64,000 nt of DNA, taken from IMG/VR virus record IMGVR_UViG_3300042484_000849, positions 25,593-89,592 of that record; one strand, given 5' to 3'. Shown piece by piece: positions 7,623 to 15,024 of the stretch. A program made the translations under genes and the position numbers. This DNA comes from a virus. Positions within the stretch are counted from its first letter, which is position 1. Each line of letters begins with the position of its first letter. Under the pieces are notes generated by a model that was not told the DNA's origin, searched no databases, and was given only the letters and a program-made list of their open reading frames with translations.

Positions 7623-7904
7623 TTATTTATTAATAGTTAAGTTAGACCATTTCTTTAATTTCTTAAATTTATTCTTTTTGGCCTGATCTAAACCACCAAC
7701 TGTAATACCTATATTATTTTCAGTAATCAATTCAACCATAGCTAATAAGTCACCCAATTCTTCTTCAAGCATTTGGATATTAGTCATTGGTTTGTTTGGT
7801 TTCATTTGATCTGGACCGAACCTGAAACACTTGCTAACAGCTTGTGTAACTTCGGCACATTCTTCTTGTAAGATTAATAGAATTTCTCTTGTATCTTCGT
7901 TCAT
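7623..7904 (-). CDS. MazG-like nucleotide pyrophosphohydrolase
   Basis: This 93-residue, single-domain protein has the acidic pair of the all-alpha NTP pyrophosphatase fold: EECAEVTQ near the N terminus and EEELGDLLAMVE later, where the Glu/Asp residues bind magnesium. Family members hydrolyse nucleoside triphosphates to monophosphates. Phage versions are proposed to adjust nucleotide pools or alarmones. Substrate cannot be read from sequence. It lies in the same operon as the deaminase and overlaps the gene above by 4 bases. Confidence 0.8.
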   Translation of the reverse strand: MNEDTREILLILQEECAEVTQAVSKCFRFGPDQMKPNKPMTNIQMLEEELGDLLAMVELITENNIGITVGGLDQAKKNKFKKLKKWSNLTINK

Positions 7905-8131
7905 TTTTTATTCCATCTAAAGTTGTTTAATTCAGCTACCACTTCATCTAATGATTCCTGTACTTCCCATGTACCATGAGGAGGACAAAAAACATATGTA
8001 ATATTTTCAATTATACCATCTTCTTTTTTAGCAAGATTAGGTGTATTGAATACTGTTGAAATCAAATCAATATTGATTGCAATTTTATTGCCTTTGTGTG
8101 CGTCACTGGCATTTGTAAGAGAGATAAACAT
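7901..8131 (-). CDS. Small FlbD-like hypothetical protein
   Basis: This 76-residue protein has the order MFISLTNA, INIDLISTV, ITYVFC, WEVQESLDEVV. This is reminiscent of the small FlbD-like beta fold, in which a loop and strand motif is followed by a V-x-E-S-x-x-E-V helix. The phage function is unknown. It is coupled on both sides, by TAATG above and ATGA below. Confidence 0.6.
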   Translation of the reverse strand: MFISLTNASDAHKGNKIAINIDLISTVFNTPNLAKKEDGIIENITYVFCPPHGTWEVQESLDEVVAELNNFRWNKK

Positions 8132-8289
8132 TAAATTCCGATCATATTGGTTAAGTGTAAAAAAACAATTGCAAAATTAACTGCAAAAACTAATCCATCC
8201 ATGTAGTACATCCACTTAGGACTATTAGTATAATCTTTGGTTGCTAATATGTAACCAAAAAACAATGTAGCAAAAACACTAATTATCAT
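8131..8289 (-). CDS. Two-helix membrane microprotein
   Basis: This 52-residue reading frame starts at an ATG that shares its A with the stop of the cupin gene (TAATG). It ends by sharing bases with the next start. It encodes two hydrophobic helices joined by a short turn (TKDYTNSPKW). The precise end-to-end coupling argues that it is a real gene. No function is recognised. Confidence 0.6.
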   Translation of the reverse strand: MIISVFATLFFGYILATKDYTNSPKWMYYMDGLVFAVNFAIVFLHLTNMIGI

Positions 8290-8801
8290 TATTGTTTCCT
8301 ATTAGCTTTAGACATTACATATTTTTCATGATAGGGTTTCCAATCATTTAAGTAATGGTCGTGTTTAATCCAACGATGTATTCCTTTCTTAGCTTCTACT
8401 AAGAAACCCCATTCACGTTGCTGTGGTCCCATAAAGAACATTGTTGTTGCTGGCTCTTCACCTTCAAGTTCAAGCCAATGATAATCACCTGCATTACGTT
8501 TAATAATACTACCGGGCCCACGCCATGTTTGAAATTCTGTAAGCAATTTACCATCATCATTGAATACAGGGGTATGCTCCCAATAACCACCCTTCAATAC
8601 AATAGTCATGTAGGGCCAAGGATGGTCATGAAATATAGGATCATCACTACGTACAATCTTATGTAATGTAACATTGAGTGGGAACCAACTACGGTCTTTA
8701 AGAAACAAATAATAGCGGTGCATGTAATCTAGTCCTGTCCTACGATCAGGAATCAAACGATAACGACCTAACTTATTCATTACTTTGTGAAATAAACTCA
8801 T
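8289..8801 (-). CDS. Cupin-fold protein
   Basis: This 170-residue protein has the cupin metal-binding pattern: FHDHPWPYMTIVLKGGYWE, with a later DYHWLEL. Conserved His residues suggest a bound metal. Phage cupins of this type are common but their reactions are unknown; sugar or small-molecule chemistry is possible. It has a recognisable promoter at 8825-8853 and leads the operon that runs down to the deaminase. Confidence 0.75.
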   Translation of the reverse strand: MSLFHKVMNKLGRYRLIPDRRTGLDYMHRYYLFLKDRSWFPLNVTLHKIVRSDDPIFHDHPWPYMTIVLKGGYWEHTPVFNDDGKLLTEFQTWRGPGSIIKRNAGDYHWLELEGEEPATTMFFMGPQQREWGFLVEAKKGIHRWIKHDHYLNDWKPYHEKYVMSKANRKQ

Positions 8802-8824
8802 TACTATCTCCTATCTGATTGACT

Positions 8825-8853
8825 ATTATAACATACAACTGAATTAAACACAA
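8825..8853 (-). promoter_or_regulatory. Sigma70-type promoter
   Basis: TTGTGT, 17 bases, TATAAT, upstream of the cupin gene. The -10 is consensus and the -35 is partial. Confidence 0.5.
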
Positions 8854-8862
8854 GTATAAAGG

Positions 8863-8890
8863 CAGAAAAAGGGTGACGAATCACCCTTTA
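8863..8890 (-). terminator. Rho-independent terminator with TTCG tetraloop
   Basis: On the minus strand AAAGGGTGA, loop TTCG, TCACCCTTT, then further T residues. This is a 9-bp perfect stem with a very stable loop, ending the winged-helix gene unit. Confidence 0.9.
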
Positions 8891-8895
8891 TTTAC

Positions 8896-8911
8896 ATCTC
8901 AAATTTGAGAT
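8896..8911. repeat. 16-bp perfect palindrome
   Basis: ATCTCAAATTTGAGAT lies between the terminator and the stop codon of the winged-helix gene. Its position at the 3' end of a likely DNA-binding protein's gene makes an operator possible but unproven. Confidence 0.45.
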
Positions 8912-9171
8912 TAAACTAGACCCATTGCCAAGGCCTTGTAACCAGCGGCTACAACTTCACGACTAGGGGTACCCAAACGATACTTAGTGTATGTACCACC
9001 GAGTTTGTTTGTACGCTTGTTAGCGTAGATTGCCAAACCGCTACGCAAGCGCAAATCGCTTACTGTTGCTGTTGGATTAGCAAATCCAAAACGTTGGGTA
9101 ATTTGCTTCGCAGTCATTTCTGCGCCGTTTTCAAATGCCTCAATAAGGCGTGCTTGTTTAGTTAATGTCAT
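8911..9171 (-). CDS. Winged-helix DNA-binding protein, possible autoregulator
   Basis: I use the ATG at 9171, preceded by AAGGAAAAT, giving 86 residues; an upstream frame extension lacks a ribosome site. The segment QARLIEAFENGAEMTAKQITQRFGFANPTATVSDLRLRSGLAI is a helix-turn-helix with wing, as in small phage transcription regulators. The gene is a stand-alone unit with a strong terminator. A perfect 16-bp palindrome at 9221-9236 lies in its promoter region, which suggests it binds its own operator. DNA binding is likely; targets are inferred. Confidence 0.72.
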   Translation of the reverse strand: MTLTKQARLIEAFENGAEMTAKQITQRFGFANPTATVSDLRLRSGLAIYANKRTNKLGGTYTKYRLGTPSREVVAAGYKALAMGLV

Positions 9172-9220
9172 TTTATTTTCCTTTAAAAAATCGCTGTTTT
9201 CACAACGTGTTACTATTGTA

Positions 9221-9236
9221 TAACAACTAGTTGTTA
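9221..9236. promoter_or_regulatory. Palindromic operator candidate
   Basis: TAACAACTAGTTGTTA is a perfect 16-bp palindrome 50 bases upstream of the winged-helix gene. A -10-like TATACAAT overlaps its right edge on the minus strand. Its symmetry fits a dimeric repressor. Confidence 0.55.
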
Positions 9237-9267
9237 CATACAATATCTTTTGGTCACCTAGTTTAAT

Positions 9268-10116
9268 TTAGATGTCCAAAAACTTTAACTCAAACATATC
9301 TGCTTGAGGGTCAGCACCCTTGTAACCACGAGGATTACATACCACGCGGGTAGTGCCAATATTATAATCAAATGGGTCATGCATATGACCATGAGTCCAT
9401 AAAGTAATTTGTGGATGATCTAAAATGAATTCACTCAATTCACTATGATATCCGCCATTCATTATACTATGTACATTATGCTTGTATCTGTCATGTGTAC
9501 TCATTGCGCTAGGTGCATGATGTCCTACAAATACAACTTTTTGATCCTTTAAATCAACCAACACTTGTTTCAAATAACTCAATGTTTGTTGATGACGGTA
9601 CACAGTATGTGCTGGACGTAATTTAGAATATCCATGTTCATCATTACGTATTACCCGATAATCATTCATCATGTCAGCTAATGCATGTAATGTTAGTGGA
9701 TCACCTTTATTACAATCAGTCCACAATGTAGCACCAATAAAGGACACTTCATTGATAACCTTAATATCATTCTCAAGGAAGTAAACATTAGGATAAACTG
9801 CACAGGCTGCACGTAAGTGGTTAATGCTTTCTTTCCATCTTCCGTGATAGAATTCATGATTGCCTGCAATATAAACAACATGAGGAAACTCATTGCTTAC
9901 TCTACTGAGGAAAGCACGAAATCTTTGTGCGGCTTTTTGTCTTGTGCCTAATTCAGTATACGATTCATATGGGCTAATTACTGTTGGTGGATGATTATGT
10001 AAATCCTCTGCTAACATAATATCACCGGATAAGATAAGGACCTCAGCACCACCAGTGTTCTTAAGGTCAATATCTTCAAACTCTAAATGTAAATCCGAAC
10101 AAATTCCTATTTTCAT
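9268..10116 (-). CDS. Calcineurin-like metallophosphoesterase
   Basis: This 282-residue protein shows the full metal-site set: SDLHLEF (D8, H10), SGD (D32), GNHE (N86, H87), GHHAPS, and THGHMH near the C terminus. Members hydrolyse phosphomonoesters or phosphodiesters of nucleotides, nucleic acids or proteins with a two-metal centre. The substrate is unknown. It overlaps the SWIM gene by 4 bases and belongs to the transcript from the promoter at 10973. A diverged copy without these residues lies at 15379-16071. Confidence 0.88.
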   Translation of the reverse strand: MKIGICSDLHLEFEDIDLKNTGGAEVLILSGDIMLAEDLHNHPPTVISPYESYTELGTRQKAAQRFRAFLSRVSNEFPHVVYIAGNHEFYHGRWKESINHLRAACAVYPNVYFLENDIKVINEVSFIGATLWTDCNKGDPLTLHALADMMNDYRVIRNDEHGYSKLRPAHTVYRHQQTLSYLKQVLVDLKDQKVVFVGHHAPSAMSTHDRYKHNVHSIMNGGYHSELSEFILDHPQITLWTHGHMHDPFDYNIGTTRVVCNPRGYKGADPQADMFELKFLDI

Positions 10117-10445
10117 TTAACTAATTCTGCTATATGTTTACATGTACCACGATACATATATCCTGGGCATGTACAAGTTTTTTCATCAGTATCAATGGAG
10201 TAAACATTACCTTTACTACCTGACACTTTAATGATTGTACTCTTTTCTTTAATTGCTTTGAAAGGATTTGGCTTTACTGGAGTAAACTTACGACCACGCT
10301 TGTCTATTGTGATCGGGTTTTTGAAATACTGAGGCGTAGTAGAACCAACCTTGATGTATGCAACCATTTTGCTCCCGTCAAGTAAGTATGTATGATTAGC
10401 ATTGTTGCTATCATTCCAAACTGTTGTTTCTACTACTGCTTCCAT
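10113..10445 (-). CDS. SWIM zinc-finger protein
   Basis: This 110-residue protein ends with a SWIM-type zinc finger, CTCPGYMYRGTCKHI (C-x-C ... C-x-H). These bind DNA or proteins in recombination and regulatory factors. The N-terminal half contains a small beta domain (MVAYIKVGSTTPQYFKNP). It lies between the metallophosphoesterase and an early-expressed conserved gene. The role is unknown but nucleic-acid association is plausible. Confidence 0.75.
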   Translation of the reverse strand: MEAVVETTVWNDSNNANHTYLLDGSKMVAYIKVGSTTPQYFKNPITIDKRGRKFTPVKPNPFKAIKEKSTIIKVSGSKGNVYSIDTDEKTCTCPGYMYRGTCKHIAELVK

Positions 10446-10446
10446 A

Positions 10447-10938
10447 TTAAGCTACCTCTGTTTCATCTTGTGCAATACGATCTTCTTCGTCCATAATTGC
10501 AGACTCTAATGTAACAAAGGCTCCGTCGTGGTCACAAACAAACCAAACAGCTTTGCCATCAATGTTGCGCAGGATATAGTCATATTCCTGATGTTCGCAC
10601 TTATTAAAATAATCATTGATATCATTGTAATAGCGAGCCTCGCAACCTACTTCACCACGATCACGACCATAGAATGTAGTCATGTCTTTGTACAAATGAG
10701 AATATTCAACCAATGTCATGTCTTCCATATCATAGTGACTGAATGGGTGCTTTGTACCGATCGTTGGACGCAAACTAGAGATATCACCTAAATCAATCAG
10801 GTCCCGCATTACGAAGGGATTAGAATAGTATTCCATCAACATCTTACCGTTGTGAGCCAAGTAACCATCCCAGTGACAGTATACCTGACCGATAGTACCA
10901 TCAGCGAATTCTAATGAGATTGTAGAACGAGTAGCCAT
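10447..10938 (-). CDS. Conserved phage protein, early expressed
   Basis: This 163-residue protein belongs to a family common in phages, with the signature MATRSTISLEFADG followed by IGQVYCHWDGY and a later DLGDISSL. The sequence suggests a compact beta-rich domain with conserved Tyr, Trp and His. It is the first gene behind a consensus sigma70 promoter, so early expression is expected. No activity is known to me. Confidence 0.7.
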   Translation of the reverse strand: MATRSTISLEFADGTIGQVYCHWDGYLAHNGKMLMEYYSNPFVMRDLIDLGDISSLRPTIGTKHPFSHYDMEDMTLVEYSHLYKDMTTFYGRDRGEVGCEARYYNDINDYFNKCEHQEYDYILRNIDGKAVWFVCDHDGAFVTLESAIMDEEDRIAQDETEVA

Positions 10939-10972
10939 TTTTTAAGTCCTTTATTTAACTGTCTAAGATTCT

Positions 10973-11001
10973 ATTATATACCCAAAGTGATTTATTGTCA
11001 A
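10973..11001 (-). promoter_or_regulatory. Consensus sigma70 promoter (early array, copy 1)
   Basis: TTGACA, 17 bases, TATAAT. The TGA stop of the gene at 10998-11276 lies inside the -35 box. The leader has the AATCTTAGACAGT sequence shared by the array. Confidence 0.9.
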
Positions 11002-11276
11002 GCCTCAAGCCGCTCTATAATCCAACCCTCTTGGACCATATATTGATGAAAATCCCGTGTAGCACGAATCTCGGGAGAGTCGGATGTAGTACCGCACATC
11101 TGTAAAGACCGTTCACGCATTTCAACAATTTCTGATCCAGTCCAAGTTGCAGTTGGATCAGTCATCATTTCATTGAACATGAATTGTTTCGACCTCTTAT
11201 CCAATGTATTACTGAACGGGTTTAATTGCAAAATAAATCCAGGACCAAGTGAATAAACTGTTTGAAGACTAGCCAT
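10998..11276 (-). CDS. Small hypothetical protein of the early array
   Basis: This 92-residue protein is a single-gene unit with its own promoter at 11311-11339. It contains two Met-rich helices and several Arg/Glu pairs, with no known motif. Its stop codon sits in the -35 element of the next unit. Such small, strongly transcribed early genes are often host-takeover factors, which is inference here. Confidence 0.65.
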   Translation of the reverse strand: MASLQTVYSLGPGFILQLNPFSNTLDKRSKQFMFNEMMTDPTATWTGSEIVEMRERSLQMCGTTSDSPEIRATRDFHQYMVQEGWIIERLEA

Positions 11277-11310
11277 TTTAAAACTCCTTTATTTAACTGT
11301 CTAAGAATAT

Positions 11311-11339
11311 ATTATAGCACAAATGCCATTTATTGTCAA
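11311..11339 (-). promoter_or_regulatory. Consensus sigma70 promoter (early array, copy 2)
   Basis: TTGACA, 17 bases, TATAAT. The spacer and leader match the other copies (ATAAATGG..., CTTAGACAGTTAAAT). Confidence 0.9.
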
Positions 11340-11342
11340 ATT

Positions 11343-11615
11343 TTACACCAAGTCAACTTGGACTTGTTTGTTGCGGAAAGTATGACCTAATCCTGTAGGA
11401 ACCGTCTCATTTTTACGTTTGGCTTCATAACGCAAATACGACAATTTAATCAATGCATCCCAGCAAACTGTACGGGCTGTATTGGTAGCAAACATTTCCG
11501 TCATTTGCTTGATAGTCATATACATACCAACATCGTTTTCGCTTCCATCACCTTTAAAAATTACACGGAATTTTTGTGAGTTTTTGAATCCGTCAATGAT
11601 AGTTTTTGTACGCAT
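11343..11615 (-). CDS. Small basic hypothetical protein of the early array
   Basis: This 90-residue protein has a basic N terminus (RTKTIIDGFKNSQKFRVIF) and a helix (IKQMTEMFATNTARTVCWDALIKLSYLRYEAKRK) that could be a helix-turn-helix-like DNA-binding unit, though no family match is claimed. It has its own strong promoter and ends 3 bases before the next one. Confidence 0.65.
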   Translation of the reverse strand: MRTKTIIDGFKNSQKFRVIFKGDGSENDVGMYMTIKQMTEMFATNTARTVCWDALIKLSYLRYEAKRKNETVPTGLGHTFRNKQVQVDLV

Positions 11616-11648
11616 TTTTTAGTCCTTTTCTTTACTGTTTAAGATTCT

Positions 11649-11677
11649 ATTATAGCAGAATACCCATTTATTGTCAA
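11649..11677 (-). promoter_or_regulatory. Consensus sigma70 promoter (early array, copy 3)
   Basis: TTGACA, 17 bases, TATAAT, with the shared leader AATCTTAAACAGT. Confidence 0.9.
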
Positions 11678-11681
11678 ATTT

Positions 11682-11942
11682 TTACATTGACCAGTAAGTC
11701 TCTGTTGCAGGATTACAACAGTGTGGAGTGTCAGCATCAATCTCTATTTCCTTGCCGGTCATCAAGTTTTTGACCGTTTTCTTAGGAAAAACATAGTATG
11801 GGTTAAGAACCTTGAATGCTTCCAAAGTTTTTGCGGTTTGTGCTAACGGGTTAGTTTCAATGAATTTCATCATTGACAAGAAACCCATACCCAAAAACTC
11901 TGCATCTTTTTGGATAACTTTGATTGCTGTAACTTCTTTCAT
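11682..11942 (-). CDS. Small hypothetical protein of the early array
   Basis: This 86-residue protein has a hydrophobic-helical first half and a C terminus with the pair CC in DTPHCCNPATETYW. The clustered His and Cys might bind a metal, but no known site is formed. It is a stand-alone early unit. Confidence 0.65.
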   Translation of the reverse strand: MKEVTAIKVIQKDAEFLGMGFLSMMKFIETNPLAQTAKTLEAFKVLNPYYVFPKKTVKNLMTGKEIEIDADTPHCCNPATETYWSM

Positions 11943-11973
11943 TTGTGTCCTTTAGTTGACTGTTTAAGATTCT

Positions 11974-12002
11974 ATTATATACCCAAAACCATTTATTGTC
12001 AA
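11974..12002 (-). promoter_or_regulatory. Consensus sigma70 promoter (early array, copy 4)
   Basis: TTGACA, 17 bases, TATAAT, with spacer ATAAATGGTTTTGGGTA and the shared leader. Confidence 0.9.
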
Positions 12003-12005
12003 ATT

Positions 12006-12293
12006 TTAACGTTTGTCGCAATACTCAAAAAGGATCCACTTAGCACGATTGAGGGCTTGACGGGCATCTTCGGCTCGCATATAGTCAATGTCACCGTACT
12101 CGGTATTAATCATTTCTTGTGCATCAGACATAAGACTAGCGGCCATCATTGCAGGACCTGAGAAGCAAAAAGTACTACTTTGTTCTACAGCCTCACGCAT
12201 TTGGTCTTCTGTGCAACCATACATGCGGATTTGACGTTTTTCCTGCTCGTTTGTAGCAATCATTTCACCTATTGTGTCGTAACGTAAACTCAT
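12006..12293 (-). CDS. Small acidic hypothetical protein of the early array
   Basis: I use the ATG at 12293, which has a GGAG ribosome site and lies just downstream of the promoter at 12324. A longer frame would start upstream of the transcript start. The 95-residue product is helical and acidic, with a small Ala/Met-rich segment (GPAMMAASLMSDAQEM). No family is recognised. Confidence 0.65.
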   Translation of the reverse strand: MSLRYDTIGEMIATNEQEKRQIRMYGCTEDQMREAVEQSSTFCFSGPAMMAASLMSDAQEMINTEYGDIDYMRAEDARQALNRAKWILFEYCDKR

Positions 12294-12323
12294 TTCTAAC
12301 TCCTTTTGACTGAATAAGACTCT

Positions 12324-12352
12324 ATTATATACCCAAAACCATTTATTGTCAA
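12324..12352 (-). promoter_or_regulatory. Consensus sigma70 promoter (early array, copy 5)
   Basis: TTGACA, 17 bases, TATAAT. Again the TGA stop of the gene upstream (12349-12615) lies within the -35 box. Confidence 0.9.
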
Positions 12353-12615
12353 ATTTGGTATGAGCAATAACCACGAATTTTGCTTTGTTTATTGGTAAAG
12401 CTTTCGTTGAATTTAACTTCATACCCTTTAGCTTTAAGAGCCGTCATTAGTGTTGACAGGTCACAGTCTTCCTCAAGGAAAGCATTAGCACCATTTTGAT
12501 AACTATAGGGGGTGATTTTATCAGCGATACCAAGACTGACCAGTCGTGCTTTGGGGAAACGTGCCCAAGCGTGTCCAGGGTCACCGAATACTTTGATAGA
12601 AATTTTCTTAGTCAT
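12349..12615 (-). CDS. Small hypothetical protein of the early array
   Basis: This 88-residue protein begins MTKKISIKVFGDPGHAWARFPK and continues with a beta/alpha pattern, suggesting a small folded domain. It has DLSTLMTALKAKGYEVKF near the C-terminal half. It is driven by the promoter at 12648-12676. Function unknown. Confidence 0.65.
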   Translation of the reverse strand: MTKKISIKVFGDPGHAWARFPKARLVSLGIADKITPYSYQNGANAFLEEDCDLSTLMTALKAKGYEVKFNESFTNKQSKIRGYCSYQI

Positions 12616-12647
12616 TTGTAGTCCTTTATTTAACTGTCTAAGATTGT

Positions 12648-12676
12648 ATTATAGACCCAAAATGATTTATTGTCAA
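12648..12676 (-). promoter_or_regulatory. Consensus sigma70 promoter (early array, copy 6)
   Basis: TTGACA, 17 bases, TATAAT, directly after the clpP stop codon at 12679. Confidence 0.9.
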
Positions 12677-12678
12677 AT

Positions 12679-13275
12679 TTAGGACATGTTGCGTTTTTGC
12701 AACAGATTATCTGCTAGGCCATACGCTACTGCCTCACTTGCACTCATAAAAAAGTCACGTTCCATGTCTTTTGCAAGCTCCTCAAATGTCTTTCCTACAC
12801 TATTGTGGTCAACATAGATTTGTGTTAGTGATTTCTTCATAGCTAGTATTTCTTTAACTTGAATCTCCATATCAGTAGCCTGACCACGGGCACCACCTGA
12901 GGGTTGATGAATCATATGCCGAGCATTGGGTAGAATACTACGTTTACCTTTTGCACCAGCTTGGCCTAGTAAACTTCCCATTGAACAAGCCTGACCCATA
13001 ACAATAGTTTGAACATCTGGTCTAATGAATTGCATACAATCATAGATTGCCATACCAGCTGTTACTGAGCCACCCGGGCTATTGATATAGATGCTGATAT
13101 CCTTATCTGAATCTTCACTCTCTAAGTACAGTAGTTGAGCAACGATTAGATTTGCCATTTGGTCATGCACCTCACCTTCAAGTAAAATAACACGATCTTT
13201 TAGTAGACGGCTGTAAATGTCATAACTACGTTCGCCTTTACTTGTTTGTTCTAATACCATTGGGACTAAGCTCAT
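12679..13275 (-). CDS. clpP: ClpP serine protease subunit
   Basis: This 198-residue protein is a full ClpP with the catalytic triad S98 (GQACSMGS), H123 (MIHQPSGG) and D174 (ERDFF). It begins [17 protein letters not shown], matching the mature start of bacterial ClpP, so there is no propeptide to remove. ClpP forms a 14-subunit chamber fed by ClpX or ClpA. A phage ClpX with an intact ClpP-docking loop is encoded at 19178-20383, so a wholly phage-made ClpXP is possible, as is mixing with host subunits. It directly precedes the early array. Confidence 0.96.
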   Translation of the reverse strand: MSLVPMVLEQTSKGERSYDIYSRLLKDRVILLEGEVHDQMANLIVAQLLYLESEDSDKDISIYINSPGGSVTAGMAIYDCMQFIRPDVQTIVMGQACSMGSLLGQAGAKGKRSILPNARHMIHQPSGGARGQATDMEIQVKEILAMKKSLTQIYVDHNSVGKTFEELAKDMERDFFMSASEAVAYGLADNLLQKRNMS

Positions 13276-13303
13276 ATTGTTTCCTTCTTTTAAAAATATT
13301 TGC

Positions 13304-13311
13304 GATAAATA
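13304..13311 (+). promoter_or_regulatory. Late-like promoter box
   Basis: GATAAATA lies 50 bases upstream of the capsid-tagged nuclease-like gene and is followed by a hairpin at 13319-13334. An overlapping sigma70 arrangement also exists: TTGCGA at 13300, 17 bases, TATAAT at 13323. Confidence 0.45.
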
Positions 13312-13318
13312 CAGAATG

Positions 13319-13334
13319 GTGCTATAATTAGCAC
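13319..13334 (+). other. Inverted repeat at transcript start
   Basis: GTGCTA, loop TAAT, TAGCAC. It starts about 8 bases after the late-like box and overlaps the alternative TATAAT. Confidence 0.5.
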
Positions 13335-13360
13335 TTCATTAACTATTTGAGATATTATAC

Positions 13361-14434
13361 ATGAGATATACTGAATTTACAAGAACTTTGGTTGAAGCTG
13401 TTGACCAAATTAAAACTGTTACCAAGCACGATGTGGAACAGACATTGCGTAAAGCTGGGTATGAAGATTTCAAAGTTAACGGTAATAAAATCAACGTTTT
13501 GGTTCAGATTCCCTCTGGGCAACAAGAAAACGAGTTCCGTGTGTCTATGTTAGAAGAAATATTAACAATACTAAAGAAAGTATACGGAAATCAAGTATCA
13601 TTCAGTAATGATCCGGGACTGAGTAGTTTGGGTGGGGTTGTGTTTGATGATGGTCCGGTATCAGTTGTTGTTAAAGATATTGGTAAACAAGGTAACAACA
13701 GTGCAGGTGTTGGTAACGAATTAGAAATGGCTGGTTTAATAGCATCTGTGATTCAAAAATATACGACGGCAAACATTACATTTGTTGATCCACGTGGTAA
13801 GAAAATGACTATTAAAAATTGTACAAACGTTGACGTTAAGGGTCGTGACACCGCAGATAGAAAAAAAGCTGACGTTGTGTTGTCTAGTGATAAAGGTAGT
13901 CTACCTATTAGTATTAAAAAACTTAATGCTGATATGTGGGAAAGTGCTGATACTATGATTGGTTCAAGGGCCCGTGTTATTCTTGACAAACTAGTTAAAG
14001 AAGGTTTAGTTAAATTAAAAAAGATTGGCGAAAGAAAAACCAGATCTGGGTCAGTTCCTGTATACGCTTTATCTAAAGAGATTGTTATGGAGCCAACTGA
14101 AGAAGAAGCACTAAGTGCTGTGTTCGGTAATGACTTAAACCCTAAGGGCGGAATTGTTGTTCAAACGTTTAAGCCAGAGCATTTTGTACAAGACGGTCCT
14201 ACAGTAACTATTGATTGCCACGCGGTTATTACTAATGCTTCAGAGATTCCAGAAAGTCATTTAATGGTTTGGTTACTGCGTAATGACAGCACACGCAATG
14301 GCGGAACATTGGGTGTTGCGGGCATTCGTCCATTAGGTGTAACATTATCACGTGGTATCGGTAAGAAGGGTACAAAAGACGTTATCTTGGTAGATCAGTA
14401 CGGTAACGTAGTAGATAATCCAAATATCAAGTAA
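13361..14434 (+). CDS. PD-(D/E)XK nuclease-like protein with capsid-targeting-like N terminus
   Basis: This 357-residue protein begins MRYTEFTRTLVEAVDQ, fitting the capsid-tag pattern (E5-F6) with an L-V-E site at residues 10-12. The middle contains E120/E122, then D171 and S-I-K186 (ADVVL ... PISIKK). That order fits the PD-(D/E)XK nuclease fold with a Ser in place of the last Glu, as in some restriction enzymes. The C-terminal half carries a winged-helix-like stretch (RVILDKLVKEGLVKLKKIG). If packaged and injected, it could act on host or competing DNA, or counter host defence. The fold call is moderate; delivery is inference. Confidence 0.62.
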   Translation: MRYTEFTRTLVEAVDQIKTVTKHDVEQTLRKAGYEDFKVNGNKINVLVQIPSGQQENEFRVSMLEEILTILKKVYGNQVSFSNDPGLSSLGGVVFDDGPVSVVVKDIGKQGNNSAGVGNELEMAGLIASVIQKYTTANITFVDPRGKKMTIKNCTNVDVKGRDTADRKKADVVLSSDKGSLPISIKKLNADMWESADTMIGSRARVILDKLVKEGLVKLKKIGERKTRSGSVPVYALSKEIVMEPTEEEALSAVFGNDLNPKGGIVVQTFKPEHFVQDGPTVTIDCHAVITNASEIPESHLMVWLLRNDSTRNGGTLGVAGIRPLGVTLSRGIGKKGTKDVILVDQYGNVVDNPNIK

Positions 14435-14926
14435 TTAGCATTTAGCAAAAGTTTGATGCTTAAGCCAACGCTTTTGGCCATGACCTACTTTTAATGATAT
14501 CCCGTGTTTAGCAAGTCTTTCTCTATGTTCATAGAAGCTAGGACCATGACTCATTAGACGTTGTTTACCTTCACGTTCACGTTTTACTCCGTCAATATCC
14601 CATTGATATTGATGTACCATTTCATGTGCTAGAGTAGTGATTAACCATTGTTTACAGAACCACTTGTCCATAAGACGTATTTTACAATAGGTTTTACGGT
14701 ATTTAACTATATCATAACTAGCATAGCACATACCCCAGTATTTTCTACAACGGCCAATAACCTCAAATTCAGGCATGTCTAGTTTATTGTTAAAACAAGC
14801 TTTATTGATTAGTTTATATAGTTCTATTACTTCAGCTTCATTGGTTCGATAGCTTAGACGTTTTTGATAACCGATACTTGGTAGCGGTTCACGCATTAGT
14901 TTGGAAAGTTCGGATTTTTTTGTCAT
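14435..14926 (-). CDS. SprT-like zinc metalloprotease
   Basis: This 163-residue protein has H101-E102-x-x-H105 (AHEMVH) and a distal His in SHGPSFYEH (H127), the metal site of SprT/Spartan-like proteases. Spartan enzymes degrade proteins crosslinked to DNA, and phage SprT-like proteins are common but untested. A basic, Trp- and Cys-rich segment precedes the active site. The start codon sits 4 bases after an AATAAATA box with no ribosome site, like two other late genes here. It converges with the nuclease-like gene with no gap. Confidence 0.82.
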   Translation of the reverse strand: MTKKSELSKLMREPLPSIGYQKRLSYRTNEAEVIELYKLINKACFNNKLDMPEFEVIGRCRKYWGMCYASYDIVKYRKTYCKIRLMDKWFCKQWLITTLAHEMVHQYQWDIDGVKREREGKQRLMSHGPSFYEHRERLAKHGISLKVGHGQKRWLKHQTFAKC

Positions 14927-15024
14927 ACTATATTTATTGTAGCAGGACCCTGTAATCTAGCAATATATTAGGAAAAATAACCAATTTATTGTCCTAGAGT
15001 AAATATATGTTTAGGAGAAATTAA

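Noticed and set aside
7618-7635. Late box abutting the gene that starts at 7618
   Set aside because: AATAAATA here is the final codons and stop of the MazG-like gene (INK-stop), so it is probably incidental.
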